A stretch of DNA of 64,000 nt from Saccharibacillus qingshengii. Lineage in GTDB: Bacteria; Bacillota; Bacilli; Paenibacillales; Paenibacillaceae. Location of the stretch: NCBI RefSeq assembly GCF_013185195.1, contig NZ_JAAZWC010000013.1:1-64000 (forward strand), written 5' to 3'. Both the position numbers and the translations under genes were made by a program. Below, piece by piece: positions 44,360 to 53,027 of this stretch. The notes beneath the pieces are model-generated. The model ran no database searches, was not told the DNA's origin, and was given only the letters and a program-made list of their open reading frames with translations. How positions within the stretch are numbered: the stretch's first letter is position 1; each line of letters begins with the position of its first letter.

Positions 44360-45649
44360 ATGTCGGAAGAGACAAGAAATCAAAATGAAGAAGCAGTAAA
44401 CCAGGAAGTAAACGAAGAAACGGCTACGCAGGATCAGCTGGAACAGGTTGTCAGCGTCAAAAAAGGCGACACCGTTACCGGTACAATCGTGAAATTGGAC
44501 GATGACCAAGCGTACGTCAGCATCGGTTATAAATACGACGGCGTAATCGCGACAAGCGAGCTTGAAGAAGGCGCTGAAATCGGCCAAGAAGTCGTTGCCA
44601 AAGTTGTCAGCCTGAACGACAACAAAGAGCAAATGGTTCTGTCGAAAAAAGCGATCCAAGGCGCAAAAGCATGGGAAGAACTCGACGCGAAATTCGCGAG
44701 CAAAGAGATCTTCGAAGTTAAAATCACGGACGTCGTAAAAGGCGGAATCGTGACGGACGTAAGCGGCGTTCGCGCTTTCATCCCGGCTTCGATGGTTGAG
44801 CGTCATTTCGTCGAAGACTTCAGCGACTACAAAGGCCGCACGATCCGTGTTCGCGTCAAAGAACTTGACCGCGAAAACAACAAAGTTATTCTGTCCGCAA
44901 AAGACGTTCTTGAACAAGAATTCGAAGCCAATAAGCACAAAGTGATGGCTGAACTTCAAGAAGGTCAAGTCATCGAAGGCAAAGTTCAGCGTTTGACGCA
45001 GTTCGGCGCATTCGTAGACGTAGGCGGCGTTGACGGTCTGGTGCACGTTTCCGAAATGGCTTGGCATCATGTCGACAAACCATCGGACGCGGTATCCGAG
45101 GGCGAAACAGTTAAGGTTAAAGTTCTCAAAGTTGATCCGGAAAAAGGCAAAATCAGCCTGAGCATCAAAGCGGCGACTCCGGGTCCTTGGGAAACGGCTT
45201 CCGAGAAGTTCAGCCAAGGCGAAATCATCAGCGGCGAAGTTAAACGTCTCGTGCCTTTCGGCGCATTCGTTGAAATCGCTCCTGGCGTAGAAGGCCTGGT
45301 TCACATCTCGCAAATCTCCCACAAGCATATCGGTACGCCTCAGGAAGTTCTGGAAGAAGGACAAACGGTTCAAGTGAAAGTTCTGGACGTAAACCCTTCC
45401 GAAAAACGCATCAGCCTGAGCATCAAAGAAACCGAAGAAGCGCCTGCTGGCGAAGCTCGTTCGGAAAGACCGGAGAGATCCGACAGACCGGAACGATCGG
45501 GATCGAGCAGAGGCCGCGATAAAGGCCCACGCGTTGAGAAAATCGACAACCCTAACGTTTCGTTGAGCAACCAAGGAATGAACGTTTCGCTGGGCGAACG
45601 TTTCGACCTGGCTGCACTCAAAGAAAAATTGGGTCAATCGGAAGAATAA
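44360..45649 (+). CDS. rpsA: 30S ribosomal protein S1 (four S1 domains)
   Basis: The 429-residue protein has four S1 RNA-binding repeats: about 30-100 (KKGDTVTGTIVKLDDDQAYV), 115-185, 200-270 (GQVIEGKVQRLTQFGAFVDV) and 285-355 (GEIISGEVKRLVPFGAFVEI), with an acidic Asn/Glu N-terminus and a Ser/Arg-rich linker before a short helical end. Four domains are usual in Firmicutes, versus six in E. coli. The codon use and AAGAAG-rich style are typical of a highly expressed gene. GAGGAGGG precedes the ATG. ispH is not adjacent. Confidence 0.92.
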   Translation: MSEETRNQNEEAVNQEVNEETATQDQLEQVVSVKKGDTVTGTIVKLDDDQAYVSIGYKYDGVIATSELEEGAEIGQEVVAKVVSLNDNKEQMVLSKKAIQGAKAWEELDAKFASKEIFEVKITDVVKGGIVTDVSGVRAFIPASMVERHFVEDFSDYKGRTIRVRVKELDRENNKVILSAKDVLEQEFEANKHKVMAELQEGQVIEGKVQRLTQFGAFVDVGGVDGLVHVSEMAWHHVDKPSDAVSEGETVKVKVLKVDPEKGKISLSIKAATPGPWETASEKFSQGEIISGEVKRLVPFGAFVEIAPGVEGLVHISQISHKHIGTPQEVLEEGQTVQVKVLDVNPSEKRISLSIKETEEAPAGEARSERPERSDRPERSGSSRGRDKGPRVEKIDNPNVSLSNQGMNVSLGERFDLAALKEKLGQSEE

Positions 45650-45674
45650 TCGTACCCGAAGCATAGCTACGAGC

Positions 45675-45710
45675 AAACGGCGGACCCGCTGCGGGTTCGC
45701 CGTTTCTGCA
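45675..45710 (+). terminator. Hairpin terminator after rpsA
   Basis: 45675-45689 pairs with 45691-45705 (one mismatch), followed by a weak T-tract. Confidence 0.65.
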
Positions 45711-45903
45711 ATATCGGGATGAAGCGGCTGTGAAATAGGCTGTGTTCTTCGACTGCAACCACAAACGGGATTCGGTCAAAAGACTGGATCGCGTTTTATA
45801 TGCCGACGGGAAACGGGGGCCGATCCAAGATGGAACGGTTTGTCCGTTTCTTGTCGCGTAAAGGGATTTTTTTCAGCTGAAGCTGACAGAGAGGAATGAT
45901 CAA

Positions 45904-47226
45904 ATGGCAAGAGCGGTAGTCGCGATCGTAGGACGCCCGAACGTGGGCAAATCGACGATCTTTAATCGTATCATCGGCGACAGACTGTCTATCGTCGAAG
46001 ATAAACCGGGCGTCACGCGCGACCGGATCTATGGAGTCGGCGAATGGAACGGCAGATCTTTCAGTATTATCGATACCGGAGGGATTGAGCTCAATGACGA
46101 GCAGATCCTCAAATCGATCAAAGCGCAGGCGGAACTGGCAATCGAAGAAGCAGACGTGATTGTCCTGATGTGCGACGCGAAAGCGGGCTTGACCCAGTCG
46201 GATTCGGAAGTGGCGGAAATGCTGTATCGCTCCAAGAAACCGATTATTCTGGCAGTCAACAAGGTCGACAATATGACGCGCATGGACGACACTTACGAAT
46301 TCTACAATTTGGGTCTTGGAGATCCGATTGGAGTTTCGGGTGCCCACGGCAGCGGCGTCGGCGATCTGTTGGATGTAATTGTGGAGAAACTGCCGGATAC
46401 GGAAGACGACGCGTATGAAGATGACGTGATTCGGGTCGCTCTGATCGGACGTCCGAATGTCGGCAAATCTTCGTTGGTCAATGCTCTGCTTGGCGAGCAG
46501 CGCGTAATTGTCAGCGATGTGGCGGGAACGACGCGGGACGCGATCGATACCGAATTCGAGCGTGACGGTCAGCGGTACGTGCTGATCGATACCGCTGGCA
46601 TGCGCAAACGCGGCAAAGTGTACGAGAACCTGGAAAAGTACAGCGTGATGCGTGCCATGCGGGCGATCGAACGCGCCGATGTGGTAGCCGTGGTAATCAA
46701 CGGCGAAGAAGGCATCATCGAGCAGGATAAACATATTGCCGGTTACGCGCTGGAAGCCGGCAAAGCTTCGGTATTTGTGGTCAACAAATGGGATGCTGTA
46801 GAAAAAGACGACAAAACGATGCAGCATTTCGAAAAAAGTATCCGCGATCATTTCCTGTTCATGACCTATGCGCCGGTCGTTTTCTTGTCGGCTCTGACCG
46901 GACAGCGGGTTCAGAAACTGCTTCCTGCCGTAAATCTGGTAGCCGAGCAGCATTCCCGCCGGATTCCGACGGGTCTCTTGAACGATGTGATCTCCGATGC
47001 GGTAGCCATCAATCCGCCGCCGACCGACAAAGGACGCCGTATGCGTATCAACTATGCGACGCAGGTTGCGGTCAAGCCTCCGACGATCGTCGTATTCGTC
47101 AATGCGCCGGAACTGATGCACTTCTCTTACGAGCGCTACCTGGAAAACAAGATTCGGGCGGCTTTCGACTTCGAAGGAACGCCGATCCGTATCTTTACCA
47201 GACGCAAATCCGAAGATAAAGATTAA
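45904..47226 (+). CDS. der: Ribosome-assembly GTPase Der (EngA)
   Basis: Der is an essential GTPase acting on the 50S subunit. The 440-residue protein has two complete G domains: [20 protein letters not shown] and NKVD in the first, and [25 protein letters not shown] and NKWD in the second, plus the C-terminal KH-like domain. GAGAGGAATGATCAA precedes the ATG. The stop codon is the outer edge of the repeat element that follows. Confidence 0.95.
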   Translation: MARAVVAIVGRPNVGKSTIFNRIIGDRLSIVEDKPGVTRDRIYGVGEWNGRSFSIIDTGGIELNDEQILKSIKAQAELAIEEADVIVLMCDAKAGLTQSDSEVAEMLYRSKKPIILAVNKVDNMTRMDDTYEFYNLGLGDPIGVSGAHGSGVGDLLDVIVEKLPDTEDDAYEDDVIRVALIGRPNVGKSSLVNALLGEQRVIVSDVAGTTRDAIDTEFERDGQRYVLIDTAGMRKRGKVYENLEKYSVMRAMRAIERADVVAVVINGEEGIIEQDKHIAGYALEAGKASVFVVNKWDAVEKDDKTMQHFEKSIRDHFLFMTYAPVVFLSALTGQRVQKLLPAVNLVAEQHSRRIPTGLLNDVISDAVAINPPPTDKGRRMRINYATQVAVKPPTIVVFVNAPELMHFSYERYLENKIRAAFDFEGTPIRIFTRRKSEDKD

Positions 47227-47481
47227 CTAGTACCTTGACCGAATCAAATCTGAGGTTTGCGTTCATCGGAAACACGCACGGTTCAAGCGGGTTTTCGAGG
47301 GGCGTAACCTAACATCGTTATCGGTCAAGGTACGAATACCTTGTCAACACTAAAGGTAAGGTTACGCTCCCCTGAGATTTCGTACTTGAAGCGTGTACGA
47401 AGTCTCCGACGGAATCGCACCTAAAGCGTGCGCGTTTCAGGAAAACGTAAACCTCTGACTAAGAGTTGAAAAGGTACTAGT
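47226..47481. mobile_element. Inverted pair of MITE-like elements between der and plsY
   Basis: The region is bounded by ACTAGTACCTT (47226-47236) and its exact reverse complement (47471-47481). Two related units lie tail to tail. Unit A (47226-47333) has ends GTACCTTGACCGA and TCGGTCAAGGTAC (13-bp perfect). Unit B (47336-47481) has ends TACCTTGTCAAC and GTTGAAAAGGTA (11 of 12). Read on the opposite strand, unit B shares with A the blocks GAGGTTT-CGTT, AAC-CGCACG and GCGTAACCT. No protein is encoded. This looks like a small non-autonomous element inserted twice or duplicated in inverted orientation. Confidence 0.65.
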
Positions 47482-47529
47482 AAGAGAACGTACCGTATAC
47501 AAGTTCCGTTGCGCGAAGGAGAGCGAATC

Positions 47530-48168
47530 ATGATATTATCGATAATCGCGATCGCGGCCGCCTATCTGCTCGGCTCGGTCAGTTTCAGCGTACTATTTGC
47601 CAAGTTGTTGAAAGGGATCGATATCCGCAACCACGGAAGCGGCAATGCCGGGGCGACCAATACGCTTCGGGTATTGGGCAAAGGGCCGGCTATTCTTGTT
47701 CTTGTGCTCGATATCTGCAAAGGTATTCTTGCCGTATGGCTGGGCCGCTGGCTTGCACCGGACATGGAATGGGCGCCGGCTCTTGCCGGACTGGCTGCGG
47801 TAATCGGGCATAACTGGCCGCTTTATTTCCATTTCAAAGGCGGCAAAGGGATTGCGACAACGATCGGCATGCTGGCAACCATTTGTTTCCTGCCTGCTTT
47901 GTCCGCCGGTATTATAGGCATTCTGGCGATCGTTTTTACCCGCTACGTGTCTCTGGGCTCACTGCTGTTTGTCACGCTGACACCGGTATTTCTTCTTGTT
48001 TACGATGCGGCAGGCTGGCATGACTACGGAACCGCCGTATTGGTGGTCAGTGTGGTCATCTGGGCGCTTGCCGTCTGGCGGCACCGGGGCAACCTGGTAA
48101 AGCTGAAAAACGGAACAGAGAACAAGCTGGGCTCGAAGTCCGGCGGGAAGGAGCACAGCCTTGGCTAA
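47530..48168 (+). CDS. plsY: Glycerol-3-phosphate acyltransferase PlsY
   Basis: PlsY moves acyl groups from acyl-phosphate to glycerol 3-phosphate, starting phospholipid synthesis. The 212-residue membrane protein has the three conserved loops: LLGSVSFSVL, IRNHGSGNAGATNTLRVLGKG and GHNWPLYFHFKGGKGIATTIG. ATG 47530 follows GAAGGAGAGCG. The C-terminus is a basic tail that overlaps the gpsA start by 8 bases; the two enzymes share the substrate pathway. Confidence 0.93.
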   Translation: MILSIIAIAAAYLLGSVSFSVLFAKLLKGIDIRNHGSGNAGATNTLRVLGKGPAILVLVLDICKGILAVWLGRWLAPDMEWAPALAGLAAVIGHNWPLYFHFKGGKGIATTIGMLATICFLPALSAGIIGILAIVFTRYVSLGSLLFVTLTPVFLLVYDAAGWHDYGTAVLVVSVVIWALAVWRHRGNLVKLKNGTENKLGSKSGGKEHSLG

Positions 48169-49201
48169 AAAAGTGTGCGTATTGGTAGCGGGGAGCTGGG
48201 GGACGGCCCTGGCGATGGTACTGGCCGACAACGGCCATGATGTTCGGCTGTGGGCACGCAGCGAAGAGCATGTCAGAGAAATCAACGAACAGCGGGAAAA
48301 CTCGCGTTTTCTGCCCGGGGTTGCTATCCCGACAGGAATCCGGGCTACCGCCGATATGGCAGAAGCGCTTCATGAGGCGGAAGCCGTTGTTATTGCGGCT
48401 CCTTCCAAAGCGATGCGGGAAGTGGCCCGTGCTCTCAAACCTTACTGGAATGAGAAGATGCTCTGTGTACATGCAACCAAAGGCATGGAAACCGGGACGC
48501 TGAAACGGATGTCCACGGTCATTTCGGAAGAACTGGGCTGCGAGGAATCGCATATCGGCGTAATTTGCGGTCCGAGCCATGCCGAAGAAGTGGCACGCCG
48601 GCTTCCGACCACGATCGTGGTCGCTTCCGCCAACGAAGAAGCGGCGCAGCGTGCGCAGAATCTGCTGATGAATGCGTATTTCCGCGTATATACCAACCGC
48701 GACGTGCTGGGAGCCGAACTTGCGGGAGCGCTCAAAAACATCATTGCGCTCGGAGCCGGGATGTCGGACGGTTTGCAGAACGGCGACAACGCCAAAGCGG
48801 CTTTGTTGACGCGCGGGTTGGCGGAGATTACAAGAATCGGCACGGAAATGGGAGCCAATCCCCTGACGTTCTCGGGACTTGCGGGAGTAGGCGATCTTGT
48901 CGTAACCGCAACCAGCAAGCACAGCCGGAATTGGCGGGCGGGATACATGCTGGGCCAGGGCAAACCTCTCCAGGAAGTGCTGGACTCTATGGGAATGGTA
49001 GTCGAAGGAATTCGGACGACGGAAGCGGCGCACTTTATTTCGCAGAAATATAAGGTACAGATGCCGATTGCCGAGCAGCTGTACCGCGTTCTGTTTGACG
49101 GCCTCGATCCGAAGACTGCTGTCGAAGCTTTGATGGGCCGCGGCCCCAAAACCGAAATGGAAATGATCTCCCAGGAAACCTGGGAGCAGTGGCATACCTG
49201 A
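48161..49201 (+). CDS. gpsA: NAD(P)+ glycerol-3-phosphate dehydrogenase
   Basis: GpsA reduces dihydroxyacetone phosphate to sn-glycerol 3-phosphate for PlsY. The 346-residue protein has the nucleotide-binding VLVAGSWGTALAMVLADNGHDV, CGPSHAEEVARRLPTT, catalytic lysine in AGALKNIIALGAGM and FSGLAGVGDLVVTATS. It starts with TTG 48161 behind GGGAAGGAG. In the usual GAGSWG motif the first glycine of this copy reads V-A-G-S-W-G, so the pattern is kept. Confidence 0.94.
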   Translation: MAKKVCVLVAGSWGTALAMVLADNGHDVRLWARSEEHVREINEQRENSRFLPGVAIPTGIRATADMAEALHEAEAVVIAAPSKAMREVARALKPYWNEKMLCVHATKGMETGTLKRMSTVISEELGCEESHIGVICGPSHAEEVARRLPTTIVVASANEEAAQRAQNLLMNAYFRVYTNRDVLGAELAGALKNIIALGAGMSDGLQNGDNAKAALLTRGLAEITRIGTEMGANPLTFSGLAGVGDLVVTATSKHSRNWRAGYMLGQGKPLQEVLDSMGMVVEGIRTTEAAHFISQKYKVQMPIAEQLYRVLFDGLDPKTAVEALMGRGPKTEMEMISQETWEQWHT

Positions 49202-49275
49202 TCCAAAGAGTTGAACGATACAAATCGGCCGGCGCCTCCTATACGGGAAGCGCCTTTTCGAGAGGAGGCGTCAAC

Positions 49276-49635
49276 ATGTCGACAGAGCGATATACCGTAT
49301 CGTTTACCCCGGAAGGCAAAAGTGCCCGGGTGCGTTCGGGGACGTCCCTGCTTGCGGCAGCCCGTACGGCCGGTGTGCATATTCCGGTTCGCTGTGAAGG
49401 CAAGATGGGTTGTCTGATGTGCAAAGTGACGCTCGAACCCGGAAGCGGCGGCGTTCTGCCGCCCGCCGAAGGGGAACGCCGAAAACTGGGGACAGCCTTG
49501 GATAACGGGGTTCGCCTGGCCTGCCAAGCCAAAGTGTGCGGGGATATTTCGGTTGAGACACCGGAAGATCCGCTCAAGCGTGCGGTCCGCCTGCAGTTGG
49601 AAAAACAGCGGGAAGAAGATGACTTTTGGCGGTGA
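49276..49635 (+). CDS. [2Fe-2S] plant-type ferredoxin
   Basis: The 119-residue protein has the adrenodoxin/plant-type pattern RCEGKMGCLMCKV (C-x5-C-x2-C) with the fourth cysteine in RLACQAKV. ATG 49276 follows GAGGAGG. The C-terminal 25 residues are a charged helix (KRAVRLQLEKQREEDDF). Its redox partner is unknown. In spore-forming relatives spoIVA follows at this place; here hbs does. Confidence 0.88.
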   Translation: MSTERYTVSFTPEGKSARVRSGTSLLAAARTAGVHIPVRCEGKMGCLMCKVTLEPGSGGVLPPAEGERRKLGTALDNGVRLACQAKVCGDISVETPEDPLKRAVRLQLEKQREEDDFWR

Positions 49636-49870
49636 GCGGACAACGCCTGCTTGGTTAAATGTCGCCTGGGGTTTACGAAACGCTTGAAATTATAAGGCCG
49701 GTGTATTACTATATGGATGTTGCCTACAGAACGCAAGTTCTGGCAGTTTGAGAATTCCGGCCTTACGCCGCTCGGCGGTTTGTGATCAGGCTTATCGGAA
49801 AGACCAAATACGCCTTTTCGGCGGGCACTCGGACGAGTGCCGGGTATGACTGTAACAGGAGGTGAAACGC
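49636..49870. other. Gap before hbs with a long-range inverted repeat
   Basis: No gene is seen. TAAGGCCGG (49693-49701) is the exact reverse complement of CCGGCCTTA (49757-49765), enclosing the small hairpin GAACGCAAGTTC. AACAGGAGG leads into hbs. Confidence 0.5.
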
Positions 49871-50143
49871 ATGAACAAATCTGATCTGATCAGCCACGTA
49901 GCAGAAGCTTCGGAGCTTGGCAAGAAAGAAGCAACCAAAGCGGTTGACTCTGTTTTCGAAGCCATTGCTTCCGCTCTGCAAAACGGCGAGAAAGTACAAC
50001 TCGTCGGATTCGGAAACTTCGAGATTCGCGAACGTTCCGCCCGTAAAGGACGCAACCCGCAAACCGGCGAAGAGATCGAAATCCCGGCAAGCAAGATTCC
50101 TGCTTTCAAACCGGGCAAAGCCCTGAAAGACGGAATTAAATAA
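49871..50143 (+). CDS. hbs: DNA-binding protein HU
   Basis: The 90-residue HU has the whole family pattern: [12 protein letters not shown], the beta-arm core [21 protein letters not shown] and the end [12 protein letters not shown]. It compacts and bends DNA as a homodimer. ATG 49871 follows ACAGGAGGTG; the GTG at 49862 is part of the ribosome site. It is followed by a strong terminator. In B. subtilis folE (mtrA) and mtrB follow; folE is missing here. Confidence 0.95.
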   Translation: MNKSDLISHVAEASELGKKEATKAVDSVFEAIASALQNGEKVQLVGFGNFEIRERSARKGRNPQTGEEIEIPASKIPAFKPGKALKDGIK

Positions 50144-50208
50144 AATCTACATAATCCCCAGGGATTGAAGATTTTGTATCGCCCGGCCCAGGTTGGGCGA
50201 TCGGGAAG

Positions 50209-50241
50209 AAGCCGTGAATAACCATTCACGGCTTTTTTCTT
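50209..50241 (+). terminator. Intrinsic terminator after hbs
   Basis: GCCGTGAAT (50211-50219) pairs with ATTCACGGC (50224-50232), followed by six T. A second hairpin (ATCGCCC/GGGCGAT) lies at 50178-50202. Confidence 0.87.
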
Positions 50242-50331
50242 TTTCATCCCGGCTGGGCGGTTGACAATACAGGCCGGCATTTGCCATCATAAATAGACTG
50301 TATCAAAGAACGAAAAAAAGGGGGAACAATT

Positions 50332-50556
50332 GTGGAACATTCGGAAAAAGCGGATTATATCGTCATCAAAGCCCATGAGAACGGTGTGCATGTGATCGGA
50401 TTGACGCGCGGCCAAGATACCCGGTTTCATCATACGGAGAAGCTGGACAAAGGCGAAGTACTGATCGCGCAGTTTACCGATCACACGTCGGCGATCAAGG
50501 TTCGCGGCAGAGCTACGGTATTCACCAAACACGGAAATATCGAAACGGAAACCTGA
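50332..50556 (+). CDS. mtrB: trp RNA-binding attenuation protein TRAP
   Basis: TRAP forms an 11-subunit ring that binds tryptophan and then GAG/UAG repeats in trp leader RNAs. The 74-residue protein carries the tryptophan-binding and RNA-binding features ([50 protein letters not shown]-contact Lys and Arg in HTEKL and KVRGRA). It starts with GTG behind AAAGGGGG. Its likely target in this window is the trp leader at 59798-60088. Confidence 0.92.
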   Translation: MEHSEKADYIVIKAHENGVHVIGLTRGQDTRFHHTEKLDKGEVLIAQFTDHTSAIKVRGRATVFTKHGNIETET

Positions 50557-50586
50557 GTGTTTGCGTTAGTCGTTTGAAAAAGCGTA

Positions 50587-50595
50587 TGTTATAAT
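50587..50595 (+). promoter_or_regulatory. Extended -10 promoter of the hepS cluster
   Basis: TGTTATAAT (TATAAT 50590-50595), about 55 bases before the hepS ATG, with no strong -35. Confidence 0.5.
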
Positions 50596-50651
50596 AGAAA
50601 AGATTGTGACAAAAATAGCGTTGAACGTTGTAAAAAGTCGGAGGCTATGAG

Positions 50652-51437
50652 ATGAAACCCTACTGCGTACCGGAAAAAACCGAAAAATACACCGGGTATG
50701 ACATGATCCGGAAGCATACGGACGTTCCGGCGCTGCCGGATGCGCGGCTTCGCCTGCTGCATACTTTCCTCGAAGCTTCCGACTTGGCCGCAAAAAGCGA
50801 AGTCTACGGCACCGTAACCGCGCTGCTTCAGAACGGACTCGATATTCACGACCGTGTCGAGCCGGGAGACGACAGCGAAGAAGAAGAAGCGATGCGCTCG
50901 CGGCAGCTCAAAGTGCTGGCGGGCGATTACTACAGCAGCCGCTTTTACCAACTGCTGGCCGCTGCCGGAGAAATCGGCATGATCGCCGAATTGAGCCGGG
51001 CTATTGCAGACGTCAATCGCAGCAAAATGGAGCTTTACCTGCGTATTCAAAGCGGGCAGGCACCGGAACTTCGCGAATATCTGGACGAGGCGGCCGCGAT
51101 CAAGGCACGCCTGTTTGAGGGCTTCGATGTGCTGCTTGACGGTCCTCTGCTGCCGTATTGGCAGACCCTTCTGCCTATCGTCGGTCTGTGCGAAGCAGTG
51201 GTAGACGAACTTGCGGCAGCCGAACCGGGCAGCGCAGGATCGACGTTCCGAAGAGACGTCGAAGTCCAGGGCACAAGGGAGTCTCGCGAGACGCTGGCTG
51301 TCCTGCTGCTGGAGTTCACGGAACGTTTGGACTCGGAAATCAAAGCGCTGCCGGGCGAAGTGAACCGCGAAGCGCTGCTTCCTCTTGCCGCACGGTTTCG
51401 TAATGCGGCCGAAATAAAAGGCGAGGTGAACGGATAA
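50652..51437 (+). CDS. hepS: Heptaprenyl diphosphate synthase component I
   Basis: HepS is the non-catalytic subunit that sets product length with HepT to make the C35 side chain of menaquinone-7. The 261-residue protein has the family stretch LKVLAGDYYSSRFYQLLAAAGE (about residues 95-116) and is otherwise poorly conserved, as is usual. It overlaps the next start by one base. TCGGAGGCTATGAG precedes the ATG. Confidence 0.88.
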   Translation: MKPYCVPEKTEKYTGYDMIRKHTDVPALPDARLRLLHTFLEASDLAAKSEVYGTVTALLQNGLDIHDRVEPGDDSEEEEAMRSRQLKVLAGDYYSSRFYQLLAAAGEIGMIAELSRAIADVNRSKMELYLRIQSGQAPELREYLDEAAAIKARLFEGFDVLLDGPLLPYWQTLLPIVGLCEAVVDELAAAEPGSAGSTFRRDVEVQGTRESRETLAVLLLEFTERLDSEIKALPGEVNREALLPLAARFRNAAEIKGEVNG

Positions 51438-52153
51438 TGGCGGATTCGCCGAAACCCAAAGAAGAGTTCGTCCATGACGTTTTTCAGCAAATTGCGCCGA
51501 AATACGATCGGATGAACAATATTATCAGCTTCAACCGCCACAAGTCCTGGCGTAAATTCGCCATGCGCAAAATGGCCATGTCGGAAGGCCAAAGCGCGAT
51601 CGACTTGTGCTGCGGTACCTGCGACTGGACCATCAGCCTGGCCGAGACAAGCAAAAGCGGGGCGATTACCGGGCTGGACTTCAGCGCTGCCATGCTTGAT
51701 GTAGGACGTACCAAATTGGCCCGCATGCCCCACGGCAGTCAAATCTCGCTGATCCAGGGCAATGCGATGCAGCTGCCTTTCGCCGACAATTCGTTCGATT
51801 ACGCAACGATCGGCTTCGGTCTGCGAAATGTGCCGGATCTGGTGCAGGTGCTGAAGGAAATGCAGCGTGTCGTCAAGCCCGGAGGCATGGTGGTCTGTCT
51901 GGAAGTATCCAAACCTACTGCACAGCCGTTCAAAGGCATGTATTATTTTTACTTCGATCGGGTACTTCCGTTATTCGGAAAAGTGTTCGCCAAAAGCTAC
52001 GAGCAGTACAAATGGCTGCCCGAGTCGTTGAAGCCGTTTCCCGGCCGCAAAGAACTGGCGAACATTTTCCGCGAGGTTGGCCTGCAGCAGGTGGAAGATT
52101 ATCCGCTGACCGGCGGAGTAGCCGCGCTGCATATCGGAATTAAGGAGAAATAG
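51437..52153 (+). CDS. menG: Demethylmenaquinone methyltransferase
   Basis: MenG/UbiE methylates demethylmenaquinone with SAM in the last step of menaquinone synthesis. The 238-residue protein shows the N-terminal YDRMNNIISFNRHKSWRKFAM, the SAM motif AIDLCCGTCDWTISLAE, LPFADNSFDYATIGFGLRNVPD and VCLEVSKP. Its ATG overlaps the hepS stop. Complete. Confidence 0.93.
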   Translation: MADSPKPKEEFVHDVFQQIAPKYDRMNNIISFNRHKSWRKFAMRKMAMSEGQSAIDLCCGTCDWTISLAETSKSGAITGLDFSAAMLDVGRTKLARMPHGSQISLIQGNAMQLPFADNSFDYATIGFGLRNVPDLVQVLKEMQRVVKPGGMVVCLEVSKPTAQPFKGMYYFYFDRVLPLFGKVFAKSYEQYKWLPESLKPFPGRKELANIFREVGLQQVEDYPLTGGVAALHIGIKEK

Positions 52154-52154
52154 A

Positions 52155-53027
52155 ATGTTCGGGAAAATCCGTGTTTTTTTGGAAATGATTAAGATTGAAC
52201 ATACTTTGTTTGCACTCCCTTTTGCGTTTATGGGGATGCTGCTTGGCTCCGTGGTCATTAACGGACATCTGCCTTCCTGGGCACAGGCGGGCTGGATTCT
52301 GCTGGCGATGATCGGAGCCAGAAGCGCGGCGATGGGGCTGAACCGCCTGATCGACCGTTATATCGATGCCAAGAATCCGCGTACGGAAAAGCGCGCGATT
52401 CCGGCCGGACTGTTGAAGACGAGCGAAGTGATTATTTTCGTTGTCGTATTCCTGGGCTTGTTCCTGTGGGCGACGTTCGAATTGTCCCGTTTCGCTTTGA
52501 CATTGTTCCCGGTCGCTCTCGTGCTGATCGTCGCTTACTCGTATACGAAGCGCTTCACATGGCTCTGCCATCTGGTGCTGGGCGCCACGATCGCACTTGC
52601 CCCGCTGGGCGGATGGGCGGCGGTAACCGATAGCTTCAGCTGGTCGTCGCTTGTCTTTTATATCGCGATCGCTTTTTGGACAGCCGGCTTCGATGTGATC
52701 TATGCCTGCGACGATATCGACTTCGACCGCCGCGAAGGCATCTACTCTATTCCGAGTCGTTTCGGTCTGGAAAAAGCATTAAAGATTGCGCAGGGATTCC
52801 ACGCGGTAACAGCCGCGGGGCTCATTCTTCTGGCCGTGATCTCTCCGCTCGGCTGGTGGTACGTGGCGGGCGTCGTGATCGCCTGCTCGATTCTGTTCTA
52901 TCAGCACCGCATTGTGAAACCGAATGACCTCAGCCGTGTACAGACCGCTTTTTTCACGATGAACAGCTGGCTTAGCAGTATCGTTTTCGTGTTCACTCTG
53001 ATCGATTTGGTGGTGAAATTTTGGTAA
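52155..53027 (+). CDS. mqnP: UbiA-family prenyltransferase, futalosine-pathway type (MqnP)
   Basis: The 290-residue protein has about eight membrane helices and the two Mg-diphosphate motifs of UbiA enzymes: NRLIDRYIDAKNPRTEKRAIPAG (NxxxDxxxD) and DVIYACDDIDFDRREGIYSIPSRFG (DxxxD). In organisms with MqnA this homologue prenylates 1,4-dihydroxy-6-naphthoate. It lies one base after menG and overlaps ubiX by 7 bases, so it belongs to the menaquinone cluster rather than to ubiquinone synthesis. Confidence 0.87.
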   Translation: MFGKIRVFLEMIKIEHTLFALPFAFMGMLLGSVVINGHLPSWAQAGWILLAMIGARSAAMGLNRLIDRYIDAKNPRTEKRAIPAGLLKTSEVIIFVVVFLGLFLWATFELSRFALTLFPVALVLIVAYSYTKRFTWLCHLVLGATIALAPLGGWAAVTDSFSWSSLVFYIAIAFWTAGFDVIYACDDIDFDRREGIYSIPSRFGLEKALKIAQGFHAVTAAGLILLAVISPLGWWYVAGVVIACSILFYQHRIVKPNDLSRVQTAFFTMNSWLSSIVFVFTLIDLVVKFW

